Source: Betaproteobacteria bacterium RIFCSPLOWO2_12_FULL_68_20 (GTDB lineage: Bacteria; Pseudomonadota; Gammaproteobacteria; Burkholderiales; SG8-39). From it: a DNA stretch of 39,694 bases. The notes under the pieces are model-generated. The model was not told the origin of the DNA, did no database searches, and saw only the letters and a list, made by a program, of their open reading frames with translations. The stretch covers positions 1 to 39,694 of the forward strand of contig MERQ01000101.1 of the NCBI GenBank assembly GCA_001770655.1, given 5' to 3'. Positions 1 to 7,251 of this stretch are shown one piece after another. Both the position numbers and the translations under genes were made by a program. The first letter of the stretch is position 1. Every line of letters begins with the position of its first letter.

Positions 1-1
1 G

Positions 2-355
2 GACGCAATACTGGCGGAGTGGTATCGCGAGCTAATCAGGGCAGAGGTGCCCGGTCTAATCGCGAAATGGGAGCGCTTGCTTGGGGCGCAGGTGAGGGAG
101 GTCTTCGTTCAGCAGATGAAAACCAAGTGGGGTAGCTGCAATCCCCGCGCGCGCACCATTCGGCTGAACACCGAATTGGCCAAGAAACCTAAGGATTGCC
201 TCGACTACATCGTTCTGCACGAGATGGTTCACCTACTCGAGCCAAAGCATGGCGAGCGCTTCATCGCCCTGATGGATCAGTTCATGCCAACGTGGCAATT
301 CGTACGACAAAAGTTGAATCGGCTGCCCGTGCGCCACGCGGATTGGGTCTACTAA
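2..355 (+). CDS. YgjP-like metallohydrolase (DUF45), C-terminal part, cut by the window edge
   Basis: The frame is open from the first bases, so the gene begins upstream; 117 residues are visible. It has the two hallmarks of the YgjP/DUF45 zinc-hydrolase family: a W-G-S-C motif followed by N-R-type strand residues, and a zinc site H-E-M-V-H-L with a third ligand in K-H-G-E-R-F. Family knowledge: these SprT/M48-like proteins are predicted zinc peptidases of unknown substrate, and they often lie at the end of type I restriction-modification operons. That an hsd operon lies to the left is only an inference. The stretch looks less GC-rich than the genes that follow. The stop is 5 bases before the deacylase-like fragment. 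Confidence 0.85.
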   Translation, partial: DAILAEWYRELIRAEVPGLIAKWERLLGAQVREVFVQQMKTKWGSCNPRARTIRLNTELAKKPKDCLDYIVLHEMVHLLEPKHGERFIALMDQFMPTWQFVRQKLNRLPVRHADWVY

Positions 356-363
356 TAGTCTGC

Positions 364-783
364 GACTTCTTGATTAAGAGCGGACTGGTGATCGATGGCA
401 CCGGCACGCCGGCGAAGCGGTCGGACGTTGGAATAAGGGGTGGAAAGATTGTCGAGGTCGGCAAGCTGTCGGGCGCAGCGAAGAGGGTAATCAACGCCGA
501 CGGCCTGGTCGTCGCCCCCGGCTTCATCGACCCCCACACCCACTACGACGCCCAAATCTTCTGGGACGGCGCGATCACGCCTTCCTCATGGCACGGCGTC
601 ACCACGGTAGTGATGCGCAACTGCGGCGTCGGCATCGCCCCCTGCCGCCCGCAAGCCCGCGAGATCGCGATGCGCGACCTGGTGAACGTGGAAGCGATCC
701 CGTTCGAAGTCCTGGACGCCGGGATCACGCGGGACTGGGAAACCTTCCCCGAGTACATGGACGCGGCCGAGCGCCGCAGGCCC
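364..783 (+). repeat. Direct partial duplication of the deacylase 5' end (second copy 2049-2468)
   Basis: The two copies align without indels at an offset of 1685 bases. The first 120 bases differ at about a third of positions, whereas the last 120 differ at only about five. The spacer between them holds two toxin-antitoxin pairs. Confidence 0.85.
370..783 (+). pseudogene. 5' fragment of an N-acyl-D-amino-acid deacylase gene
   Basis: About 138 codons match the first quarter of the intact deacylase at 2040-3713 without any gap (offset 1685 bases). They include the metal-binding H-T-H-Y-D motif of the amidohydrolase TIM barrel. Homology stops abruptly at about 783, and the frame then runs into the reverse complement of a PIN toxin gene, so roughly three quarters of the enzyme is missing. 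The start is uncertain; TTG at 370 is the first in-frame possibility that resembles the intact copy. Two family-conserved positions are changed (G to R in the G-N-C-G motif, W to R near the break). These suggest decay, and no product activity is expected. Confidence 0.85.
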
Positions 784-798
784 CGGCCTTCCAGCGCC

Positions 799-1218
799 CT
801 ACGCCCAGGGTGCGAGCAGGGGGATGCGCTCGCGGCCGTTGCGGCGGTAGGCAGCGAAATCGCGGTCGAGCGTCAGCACGTGCGACTCCCTGTGCAGCTC
901 GGTCATTCGCACGAGACAGGCGTCCGCAAAGCTCATGGGCGTGTCGGCGTACTTGCGCAGCAGGCGCAGCACCGAGTCGCGCTCGTCCTGGAAGTCGAAG
1001 CGCGCCTCCACCACGCCGCGGTCGACAAGGGTGGCGAGCCGTTCGCCGCCGCCGCGCACTTGCCGCAGCAGGAAGAAGGCTTCGGACAGCACGGCCTCGC
1101 AGGTCGCGAGAGGCGCCGGCAGCGCCTCCAGCTGCGCCCGGGTCCATGCATGGTCGCGGTCGCGCTCGAGCAGGGCCGCGACGAGCGGCCCGGTGTCAAC
1201 GACGACGAGAGCCGCCAT
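799..1218 (-). CDS. VapC-like PIN-domain ribonuclease toxin
   Basis: The 139-residue single-domain PIN protein is of usual VapC length. The acidic metal-binding set is visible: D8 in V-V-D-T-G, E46, D99 in S-F-A-D-A and D118 in L-T-L-D-R-D. Family role: Mg-dependent RNase that cleaves tRNA or rRNA sites when freed from its antitoxin. The ribbon-helix-helix gene at 1196-1438 lies directly upstream and overlaps it by 23 bases, the normal antitoxin-first order with translational coupling. The stop is only about 15 bases from the point where the deacylase fragment on the other strand breaks off, so the pair appears to have been inserted there. The RNA target cannot be read from sequence. Confidence 0.85.
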   Translation of the reverse strand: MAALVVVDTGPLVAALLERDRDHAWTRAQLEALPAPLATCEAVLSEAFFLLRQVRGGGERLATLVDRGVVEARFDFQDERDSVLRLLRKYADTPMSFADACLVRMTELHRESHVLTLDRDFAAYRRNGRERIPLLAPWA

Positions 1219-1438
1219 AGCCCCGCAGGTGCGCCTTGCTGCCGGCGAGGTCGGGCGGCGCGGCTTCGCTGCGGATCACGAGGTCGCGCATGCCATCCCA
1301 GGCCGAGCCGCCGGACGCTGCGGCGCGCTCCAGGCGCGCCCGCACGACGGCGGAGCGCGTGGTGCGGCGCGCCCGCGCCTCGGCCTCGATCTCAGCGAGC
1401 AGGCGGTCCTTCAGCTTGACGGTCACGGTGCGCAGCAT
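1196..1438 (-). CDS. VapB-like ribbon-helix-helix antitoxin
   Basis: The 80-residue protein starts with a beta strand T-V-T-V-K-L and the two helices of a MetJ/Arc-type ribbon-helix-helix DNA-binding domain (about residues 3-45). It ends with an acidic, proline-containing tail and H-L-R-G-Y-G, a C-terminal pattern common in VapB partners that wrap the PIN groove. It would neutralise the toxin at 799-1218, whose start lies inside its last codons, and repress its own promoter. Only 12 bases separate its start from the truncated PIN gene at 1451, leaving little room for a promoter unless that lies inside the neighbouring gene. Confidence 0.8.
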   Translation of the reverse strand: MLRTVTVKLKDRLLAEIEAEARARRTTRSAVVRARLERAAASGGSAWDGMRDLVIRSEAAPPDLAGSKAHLRGYGGSRRR

Positions 1439-1450
1439 CCCGCTAGAGTA

Positions 1451-1690
1451 TTACAGAAGTGGCACAAGCGCAATACCAGCTACCGCGGCGATCTCGCCCG
1501 CGGTGCTCTGCTTCTCAGCGAGCTTTGCCGCGAACTTCGGTCGGACAAGCACGCGGGCCAACTCGGCCAGGAGTGCCTCCGAGGTCACCGCCTCGATCGT
1601 TCCTTCCGTCACCCGGTCGAGAATCTCGCCGGGCGGCCCGCCCCAAAGGAGTCCTGATACGACGGTGTTGGTATCAAGCGCTACGCGCAC
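1451..1690 (-). pseudogene. PIN-family toxin (COG1569-like), C-terminally truncated
   Basis: The 79 residues begin M-R-V-A-L-D-T-N-T-V-V-S-G, characteristic of the PIN subfamily annotated as putative toxin component, and keep the first two acidic residues (D6, E43). The usual family length is about 130-140 residues. The second half with the last two acidic ligands is missing, and the frame stops 12 bases before the next toxin-antitoxin pair. The product is probably inactive as an RNase. The antitoxin-like gene at 1674-1928 overlaps its start by 17 bases and looks intact. A functional short variant cannot be excluded but is unlikely without half of the metal site. Confidence 0.75.
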
Positions 1691-1928
1691 GCTCTAGCCG
1701 AAGCTCTGCGCGCACGGCGGCGATCTCCGCGTCGAGTTCCTGCTGGCTCATCGGCGTAAAGTTCGCGCTGCGAAGCTCCTTGGCGATCGCGCTCAGCCGG
1801 CGTCCCGCCTCGCGCTTCAGTGCCTCACGCACTAGGCGCTCGATGCCCTCGGCGGTGAGAATGCCGGCGGCCTCCGCCTGACTCGCGAGCTGATCGGGCA
1901 GAGAAAGCTTGATTTCGAGAGTAGTCAT
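1674..1928 (-). CDS. Antitoxin-like small protein, partner of the truncated PIN gene
   Basis: The protein has 84 residues from the ATG at 1928. It begins M-T-T-L-E-I-K-L-S-L-P-D, a beta strand plus helix typical of antitoxins paired with COG1569 PIN toxins. A long helical region follows, with a conserved N-F-T-P-M-S-Q-Q-E-L-D-A-E-I motif near residues 56-69 that in this family contacts the toxin. It overlaps the toxin start by 17 bases. A longer in-frame reading upstream runs over the deacylase start on the other strand and has no sensible sequence, so ATG 1928 is preferred. With its toxin truncated it may be an orphan antitoxin. Confidence 0.7.
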   Translation of the reverse strand: MTTLEIKLSLPDQLASQAEAAGILTAEGIERLVREALKREAGRRLSAIAKELRSANFTPMSQQELDAEIAAVRAELRLERARSA

Positions 1929-2039
1929 GGCAATTGCCTGCGAAGACCCGACTTCGATGATAGCGCATCGTGAACAGAGGGCCGCAACTGGTTGGCGACT
2001 ACCAACGCGGGCCAAGGGCTCCAATGGGTAAGATTCCCT

Positions 2040-3713
2040 GTGGCCTATGACACCTTGATCAAGCGCGGGTGCGTCATCGACGGCACCGGCGCGCCAGCGA
2101 GGCGAGCGGATGTGGGAATCGCGGGCGGCAAGATGGCGGAGGTCGGTCAACTCTCGGGGTCGGCCAGGAAGGTGATCAACGCCGACGGCCTCGTCGTCGC
2201 CCCCGGCTTCATCGACCCCCACACCCACTACGACGCGCAAATCTGCTGGGACGCGGCGATCACGCCCTCCTCATGGCACGGCGTCACCTCGGTGGTGATG
2301 GGCAACTGCGGCGTCGGCATCGCACCCTGCCGCCCGCAAGCCCGCGAGATCGCGATGCGCGACCTGGTGAACGTGGAAGCGATCCCGTTCGAGGTGCTCG
2401 ACGCCGGGATCACGTGGGACTGGGAAACCTTCCCCGAGTACATGGACGCGGCCGAGCGCCGCAAGCCCGCCCTCAACCTCGCCTTCCTCGCCCCGCTCAC
2501 GCCTTTCCGCCACTACGTGATGGGCGAGGCGTCGCTGGAGCGCGCCGCCACTGCCGAGGAAACCGGAAAGATCAAATCCCTGCTGGGCGACGCCCTGGAC
2601 GCCGGCGCGTTCGGCTTCTCGAGCACGCTCCTCAACCAGCACCTCGGCTACCAGGGCCGCCCGCTCGCCTGCCGCAACGCGAGCCGCGAGGAGCTGAAGG
2701 CGTACTGCAACGCGCTACGCGAGCGAGGGAAGGGCGCGATCGAGTTCGCCATGACGCGCCAGATCGCGGTGATGGAGCCGCCGGAGCTCGAGCTATTGGA
2801 TTTCATGCTCGAGGAAAGCCGCCGGCCGGTCACGTTCATCGCCATGTTCGACCGCGACGACCTGCCCGAGGCGCTGCGCGAGTCGCTCGCGAAGGTGAAG
2901 CCGATGCTCGCGCGGGGCGCGCGCCCGCAGACTTCGCCGCTCCCGCTCACGCGCGAGCTGGCGATGCGGAGCCCCTTCGCCTTCGCCGCCTTCCCGTCCT
3001 GGAAGGTCCTCTTCGAGAACACCTCCAAGGCGGCGCAGGCCGCCGTCTACCGAGACCGCGCGTGGCGCAACCGCTTCCGCGAGGACCTGAAGCGCCCGGC
3101 CTCGTTCGCCGACTGGGCGCGGATCACGGTGCACGAGGTGAGAAGCCCGGCGCTGAAAAAGCACGAAGGCCGCACGGTCGCCGAGATCGCCGCCGAGCGC
3201 GGCGTGGACGGGGTGGACGCGCTCCTCGACCTCACGCTAGAAGACGACCTGGAAAACGAATTCACGGTCCAGTCCTGGAACACGCGAGTGGACCGCATGA
3301 CCGAGCTCCTGAACGACCGCAGCGTGCTGCTGGGCCTCGGCGACGGCGGCGCGCACCTCGACATGCTGTGCGACTCGGGCTACCCGACCTACGTGCTCGG
3401 CACCTGGGTGAGAGAACGCAAGGTGCTCACGCTGGAAGAGGCGGTGCGGCGCATGACCTCCGACCCGGCCGACTTCTTCGGCATCAAGGACCGCGGACGC
3501 ATCGCCCCCGGCATGGCCGCCGACCTGGTGATTTTCGACCCCGCCACGGTGGGCATGGCCGCGCGCCCGGAGCGCATCCACGACCTGCCGGGCGGCGGCA
3601 AGCGCATGGTCAAGCGCTCGCGCGGCGTCGAGATGACGATCGTGAACGGCGAGGTGGTCTGGGAGAAAGGCGCGCTGACCGGAGCGACGGCGGGGCGCGT
3701 CCTGCGCAGCTAA
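2040..3713 (+). CDS. N-acyl-D-amino-acid deacylase family amidohydrolase
   Basis: The protein has 557 residues from GTG 2040, chosen because family members begin at this M-A-Y-D-x-L-I position. Signature features are G-T-G-A-P in the N-terminal beta sandwich, P-G-F-I-D-P-H-T-H-Y-D (metal ligands at the start of the TIM barrel), G-N-C-G-V-G-I-A-P, and a C-terminal G-D-G-G-A-H plus P-A-D-F-F-G and G-M-A-A-D-L-V-I-F-D. Family knowledge: COG3653 zinc enzymes hydrolyse N-acyl-D-amino acids or related amides in the cytoplasm; the true substrate varies. No signal peptide is seen. The gene stands alone, its 5' quarter is duplicated upstream, and its stop overlaps the convergent nucleotidyltransferase gene by three bases. 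Confidence 0.88.
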   Translation: MAYDTLIKRGCVIDGTGAPARRADVGIAGGKMAEVGQLSGSARKVINADGLVVAPGFIDPHTHYDAQICWDAAITPSSWHGVTSVVMGNCGVGIAPCRPQAREIAMRDLVNVEAIPFEVLDAGITWDWETFPEYMDAAERRKPALNLAFLAPLTPFRHYVMGEASLERAATAEETGKIKSLLGDALDAGAFGFSSTLLNQHLGYQGRPLACRNASREELKAYCNALRERGKGAIEFAMTRQIAVMEPPELELLDFMLEESRRPVTFIAMFDRDDLPEALRESLAKVKPMLARGARPQTSPLPLTRELAMRSPFAFAAFPSWKVLFENTSKAAQAAVYRDRAWRNRFREDLKRPASFADWARITVHEVRSPALKKHEGRTVAEIAAERGVDGVDALLDLTLEDDLENEFTVQSWNTRVDRMTELLNDRSVLLGLGDGGAHLDMLCDSGYPTYVLGTWVRERKVLTLEEAVRRMTSDPADFFGIKDRGRIAPGMAADLVIFDPATVGMAARPERIHDLPGGGKRMVKRSRGVEMTIVNGEVVWEKGALTGATAGRVLRS

Positions 3714-4429
3714 CCTCTCGCCGCAGCAAGGATCCGCGGCCAGCGCTCCTGGTGAAAGGCCGCGGGAAGGACGCCCTTTTTCAGCACGGGGGGCGGAACC
3801 GCCTTGAGGCATTCCAGGGCATGCTGCTCCCGCGCATAACGCGCCGGCGCGGTGGCGGCGAACCTGCCGACGGTTTCGACCGCCTTCAGCAGTTCCCGCG
3901 GTGCCGCGCGCGCAGCCATCCGGCTCTCGATGAAGGCGGCCGCGATCTCGATCGCGAGGCGGGTCTGCTCGATGCCTTCGGGCGTGCGCTTCGCCGGGAT
4001 CCGGTACAGGTTCCAGACCTTCGCCTGGAGAAGCAGCAAGGGGTGCACGACGCCGAGGCGGGCCTTGTCCACCTCGACGCTCACGGCCGAGCGCACGATG
4101 TCCTTGGAGTCGAGGCCGAGGACGCCGGAGAGGTAGTCGATCATCACCGGCTCGGGATAGCCCTCGAGGCGCACCGAAAGCACCGCGGTGTTCGGCGGCG
4201 CATCGTCGAACGTGGCAAGCTTCAGCTGGTGCGGTAGCGCGAGCCGCGCCGCAGCGCGTTTCGCGTCGTTCCTCGTACCGAGGAAATCGATGTCCTTCGT
4301 AAGAGCGGCGAGCCGGGAGCGGACGCCGAAATAGGCGATCCAGAATGCCACCGCCTGGCCGCCGACGAGGACCGTGCTTTCGGTGCAGGTCTGCGCGATC
4401 AGCCCGGCGGCGTCCTGCGGCCGCAGCAT
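3710..4429 (-). CDS. Nucleotidyltransferase-fold protein, AbiEii-like toxin candidate
   Basis: The protein has 239 residues from the ATG at 4429. The N-terminal part carries V-G-G-Q-A-V-A-F-W (residues 22-30) and T-K-D-I-D-F (44-49), the glycine pair and paired aspartates of the minimal-nucleotidyltransferase fold. Family knowledge: AbiEii/MenT-type toxins transfer nucleotides to tRNA or other targets and pair with a DNA-binding antitoxin. The start overlaps the stop of the XRE gene at 4429-4755 by one base (TGATG), so the two are translationally coupled. The long C-terminal helical part (about 130-239) shows no motif I recognise. It could also be a non-toxin nucleotidyltransferase. Confidence 0.7.
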   Translation of the reverse strand: MLRPQDAAGLIAQTCTESTVLVGGQAVAFWIAYFGVRSRLAALTKDIDFLGTRNDAKRAAARLALPHQLKLATFDDAPPNTAVLSVRLEGYPEPVMIDYLSGVLGLDSKDIVRSAVSVEVDKARLGVVHPLLLLQAKVWNLYRIPAKRTPEGIEQTRLAIEIAAAFIESRMAARAAPRELLKAVETVGRFAATAPARYAREQHALECLKAVPPPVLKKGVLPAAFHQERWPRILAAARG

Positions 4430-4755
4430 CACCTGGGAAGTTTCCCCCAGCGAATGACCTTCGCTCTGGAGCCGTCGAGGAAGGACACTTCGCGAAAGCT
4501 CTTGGGAACGAGGTAGCCGGCGGCGGGCGAATTCAGCTTTCGCGCCGCGGGCGGCTCGCGCTTGTCGCCAACCTGCAGCTCCAGGCCGAGGACGTCGAGC
4601 AGACGGCACAGCCCGTCGAGGGCGATGTCCTCGCCCCGGCTTTCAAGACGGTTGACCTTTTCGCGGCGCAGCCCGGCGCGCAGCGCAAGCTGCTGCTGGG
4701 ACAGGCCGAGCCGCTTGCGTCGTGCGGCGATCGCCGCGTAGATGTGCTGTTTCAC
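4429..4755 (-). CDS. XRE-family helix-turn-helix regulator, antitoxin candidate
   Basis: The protein has 108 residues from GTG 4755. It contains a Cro/C1-type helix-turn-helix at about residues 17-40 (L-G-L-S-Q-Q-Q-L-A-L-R-A-G-L and N-R-L-E-S-R-G). The C-terminal tail, with F-L-D-G-S-R-A-K-V-I-R-W, is a pattern found in short XRE proteins that precede AbiEii-like genes. It is coupled by a one-base overlap to the nucleotidyltransferase gene. Just upstream lie a TTGACC -35-like box and two adjacent 5-5-5 inverted repeats, consistent with autoregulation. I infer that it is the antitoxin; no family name is certain. Confidence 0.75.
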   Translation of the reverse strand: MKQHIYAAIAARRKRLGLSQQQLALRAGLRREKVNRLESRGEDIALDGLCRLLDVLGLELQVGDKREPPAARKLNSPAAGYLVPKSFREVSFLDGSRAKVIRWGKLPR

Positions 4756-4790
4756 GCACGTAGTGTGCGATATTCAGCATATCCGGTCAA
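4755..4790 (-). promoter_or_regulatory. Candidate promoter/operator of the XRE-nucleotidyltransferase pair
   Basis: Two perfect inverted repeats share base 4769: arms CGCAC/GTGCG at 4755-4769 and GATAT/ATATC at 4769-4783, each with a 5-base centre. On the minus strand a TTGACC box (4785-4790) lies just upstream, as a -35 would. The repeats cover the region where RNA polymerase would bind, as expected for XRE autorepression. Confidence 0.5.
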
Positions 4791-4854
4791 GGCGCCCTTG
4801 CGGCGCCGCGGCAGGGAGGGTGCTGCGCTCCTGAGCGCCTGCTTGAGGGAAGGA

Positions 4855-5256
4855 TCAGGCTGCGATGGCGTCGGTCAGCGATTGCGTGAGCGCGGGCGCC
4901 GCGGCCCGCAGCTTGGCGTCCTCCGTGACGAGCTTCACGCCCAGGCCGCGCGCGACGGCGAGGAACCGGGCGTCGTAGGCCGACACGCCGAGCTCGAGCG
5001 CGACCTCGAGCGCCCGCGGGTGCGGCAGGCTCACGGTCCCCGTCAAAGTGCGATCGGCGGCTGCGAGCAGCGCGGTCGCCGCCTCGGCGTCCAGCCTGCC
5101 GTTGCGCACGTAGGTCGCCAGCATGTTGGAGAACTCGACAAGCAGGAAGCTCTCGCTGCGCCAGTCGGCGTCGCGCGCGTAGAGCGCCTGCGCCGCCGCG
5201 GTGCGGTCACCCTCGATCAGCAGGTAGGCGAGGACGTTGGTGTCGACGACGACCAC
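4855..5256 (-). CDS. VapC-like PIN-domain toxin
   Basis: The 133-residue protein consists of one PIN domain. Acidic residues at the expected places are D5 (V-V-V-D-T-N-V-L-A-Y), E41, D95 in A-Y-D-A-R-F and E112/D113 in V-T-E-D-A-K-L. Family role: Mg-dependent endoribonuclease held inactive by a VapB partner. The antitoxin gene 5272-5511 lies 15 bases upstream on the same strand. This PIN subtype (V-V-V-D-T-N start) differs from the ones at 799, 1451 and 10032, so it is not a recent local duplication. Confidence 0.85.
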   Translation of the reverse strand: MVVVDTNVLAYLLIEGDRTAAAQALYARDADWRSESFLLVEFSNMLATYVRNGRLDAEAATALLAAADRTLTGTVSLPHPRALEVALELGVSAYDARFLAVARGLGVKLVTEDAKLRAAAPALTQSLTDAIAA

Positions 5257-5271
5257 GCGCGGCTCGCCCGC

Positions 5272-5511
5272 CTACTCGCGGCCGGAGCCGATCGCGGATT
5301 CGATCTCGCGCAGCGTGAGCGGCCGCCGGCCGCGCAGCCGCACCGGACGTGGCGCCTTGCGCGGCGCTTCCGCCTCCGGCGCGCTCGCCAGGCCCGCCTC
5401 GAGCAGCCGGGCGATTTCGTCCTTCAGGCGGCGGTTGCGGTGCACGGCGCGCAGCTTGACGCGCCGCATCAGGTCGTCGGGCAGCTCGAGCGTGGTCTTC
5501 ACACCGCCCAT
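5272..5511 (-). CDS. VapB-like ribbon-helix-helix antitoxin
   Basis: The 79-residue protein starts G-V-K-T-T-L-E-L-P-D-D-L, the N-terminal strand and first helix of a ribbon-helix-helix DNA-binding domain (about residues 4-45). A basic, proline-rich linker follows, with R-P-L-T-L-R-E-I-E-S-A-I near the C-terminus as a toxin-binding helix. It precedes the PIN toxin by 15 bases. A short direct repeat (ATGGG twice, 8 bases apart) overlaps the start region and could be part of an operator, but it is too short to rely on. Confidence 0.8.
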   Translation of the reverse strand: MGGVKTTLELPDDLMRRVKLRAVHRNRRLKDEIARLLEAGLASAPEAEAPRKAPRPVRLRGRRPLTLREIESAIGSGRE

Positions 5512-5551
5512 AATCCCATAAAAATGGTTCTCTGTCGAACGGGCGCGCTTC

Positions 5552-6337
5552 CTATTTCAGCTCGAGGCGCTTGCCGTTCATCCTCCCGCGATACTCGCGC
5601 CCGCCGGCCCTGAAGGCGATTTCCTCGCCGTTCACCTTGCCCTCGAGCGCGAAGGTCTTGCCCTCGCTGCGCAGCGTGCCCGAGAGCATCTGGAAGGTCT
5701 GCTTGAGGGTGAGCTCGCCCTGGGCAACCTTGTAGGTGCCGGCCACCTGCGCGGGCACGATCCACAGCAGCGCGGTGCACCAGGAGCTCTGGCAATCCGC
5801 GTTCACGGTGGCGGTCTCGTCCGCCTTCCAGTCGCCCATGGTGAAGGTGTTCGAGACGACGCGCGTGCCGGGCGCGAGGCCGAGGATCTTCGGGCGCAGC
5901 CTCAGGTTGATGTCCGGCAGCAGGAACATGGTGATCACGGTCGCCTGGGAGAAATCGCTCTCGAAGATGTCCGCCTTCACGAACGTGGCGCTGGCGGTCA
6001 CGCCCTCCTTCTCGGCGTTGCGCTTCGACAGCTCGACCATCTCGGGGTTGTACTCGATGCCCAGCGCCCGCGCGCCGCGCTTCGCGGCGGCGATGACGGT
6101 GCGGCCGTCGCCGGAGCCGAGGTCGATGACGTGGTCCTTCGCCGTCACCTTCGCCATGTCGAGCATCCTGACGACCAGCACGTCCGGGGTCGGCACCCAG
6201 ACCACGTCCTTGCCCTCCTGGCCGATCGAGGGCTCGTAGGCGGAAGGCGCCTTCTGCGCCTGTGCGAGCGCAGCCGCGCTGAACGCGGCGAGAAGGAAGG
6301 CAAAAGCGGGGCGGATCAACGCTTGCGTTGCGGGCAT
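5552..6337 (-). CDS. Exported class I SAM-dependent methyltransferase-like protein
   Basis: The protein has 261 residues. The first about 25 form a clear signal peptide (basic start, A-F-A-F-L-L-A-A-F core, A-L-A-Q cleavage region). The mature part carries the SAM-binding motif V-I-D-L-G-S-G-D-G-R (about 90-99), the acidic end of strand 2 (G-I-E-Y-N-P-E) and D at the third motif. Known methyltransferases need cytoplasmic SAM, so a Sec-exported member is odd; related periplasmic-predicted proteins are seen in many Proteobacteria without assigned function. The C-terminal third (from about 185) is a beta-rich domain with repeated short strands (R-E-Y-R-G-R-M-N-G) that I do not recognise. It is last in a likely operon behind the GFA and small membrane genes. 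Confidence 0.75.
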   Translation of the reverse strand: MPATQALIRPAFAFLLAAFSAAALAQAQKAPSAYEPSIGQEGKDVVWVPTPDVLVVRMLDMAKVTAKDHVIDLGSGDGRTVIAAAKRGARALGIEYNPEMVELSKRNAEKEGVTASATFVKADIFESDFSQATVITMFLLPDINLRLRPKILGLAPGTRVVSNTFTMGDWKADETATVNADCQSSWCTALLWIVPAQVAGTYKVAQGELTLKQTFQMLSGTLRSEGKTFALEGKVNGEEIAFRAGGREYRGRMNGKRLELK

Positions 6338-6354
6338 TGCGACTCCTCTGAGGT

Positions 6355-6783
6355 CTAGCGGGCGGGTGGCGCGTCAGGCTGCCCGGGGAACTGCTTCGTC
6401 TCCGGGCCGATGGTGGCCCACGGACGCGCGCTGCGCGTCCAGATGTTGCCGGTGATCTTCATGTCGCCGGCGTTGTCGACGGTCCCTATCCTCACCGACA
6501 CCGTCTCGGGCGTGGTGGCGCGGTGGCTGTAGATCGGCGAGCCGCAGTCGACGCAGAAATACCGGCACAGCGAGCGGCCGCTGTCGGCCTTGACGTCGAA
6601 GCGCTTCGGCGTGCCCTGGGTGATGGTGAAGGCCGAGCTCGGCATCATGGCGTTGACGCTGCCGCCGGCGCCGGAGGATTTCTGGCAGTGCTTGCAATGG
6701 CACGCGCGCAGCTCGGTGACGGGGGCGCCGATGGTGTAGCGGATGGCGCCGCACAGGCAGCTTCCGGAAAGCGGGGCGGGCAT
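6355..6783 (-). CDS. GFA/CENP-V domain zinc protein
   Basis: The protein has 142 residues and one GFA (glutathione-dependent formaldehyde-activating/CENP-V) domain. Zinc ligands are visible in order: C9-x-C11, C28-x-C30-x-x-C33 and C77-x-x-C80 (F-C-V-D-C-G-S-P-I). This is the standard length for the family. Characterised members range from S-(hydroxymethyl)glutathione synthase to proteins of unknown role, and sequence alone does not tell which. One base separates it from the small membrane protein gene upstream, and the exported methyltransferase-like gene follows 17 bases after its stop, so the three probably share a transcript. Confidence 0.85.
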   Translation of the reverse strand: MPAPLSGSCLCGAIRYTIGAPVTELRACHCKHCQKSSGAGGSVNAMMPSSAFTITQGTPKRFDVKADSGRSLCRYFCVDCGSPIYSHRATTPETVSVRIGTVDNAGDMKITGNIWTRSARPWATIGPETKQFPGQPDAPPAR

Positions 6784-6784
6784 G

Positions 6785-7006
6785 CTACAGGACGATGAGC
6801 GCGAGGTATTGCAGCACCAGCCAGGTCGCGAGCAGCCCGACGGCGATCGACCCCAGGCGCTGGTACTTCGCGTAGGCGCGCCTGCCCTCGGGGCTCTGCA
6901 GCTCCTCGACGGTGCGCGGCAGGCTGCGCAGATGCAGGAACATCAGCAGGGCGGCGATTGTCGTGGCGAGCAGCCCGGCCGCGTTGAGTACCCAGCTCGT
7001 GGTCAT
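6785..7006 (-). CDS. Small two-helix membrane protein, function unknown
   Basis: The protein has 73 residues. Two hydrophobic segments (about residues 5-27 and 50-72) flank a polar basic loop containing R-S-L-P-R-T-V-E-E-L and G-R-R-A-Y-A-K-Y-Q-R-L-G-S. I do not recognise the family. Gene spacing of one base to the GFA gene suggests co-expression. The 245-base stretch from here to the PAS gene at 7252 shows no convincing gene, only short frames without family signature. Confidence 0.65.
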   Translation of the reverse strand: MTTSWVLNAAGLLATTIAALLMFLHLRSLPRTVEELQSPEGRRAYAKYQRLGSIAVGLLATWLVLQYLALIVL

Positions 7007-7251
7007 CGTTCGCCCTTTGCGGAAAGCACGGGATCTAGCTTACACCCTCGACGATGCGCAGGTCCCGCTCGCAGGCGTCGCTGCCGAGCACGCGCAGGGC
7101 CTCCCGGTAGCCATAAGGTCCTCCCTTGTCGGTTGCACGGGAGTCTAGCCGGATTTCGCACCCGGGCCGGTCGTATCATCCCTCCCATGAGCCGGGCGCT
7201 TTTATCGTTTTGTCCAACTGCGCGCCTCTCGGCTAGGCTCTCGGCACGATC

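Noticed and set aside
196-1419. A single 407-codon plus-strand frame spanning the deacylase fragment and the vapBC region
   Set aside because: Only the part up to about 783 is deacylase; the rest is the reverse complement of the toxin and antitoxin genes, so it is a chance fusion.
7007-7251. A minus-strand frame ending in a plausible-looking helix (A-L-R-V-L-G-S-D-A-C-E-R) between the small membrane protein and the PAS gene
   Set aside because: No start with a ribosome site, no recognisable family and short length; it could be a gene remnant but cannot be supported.
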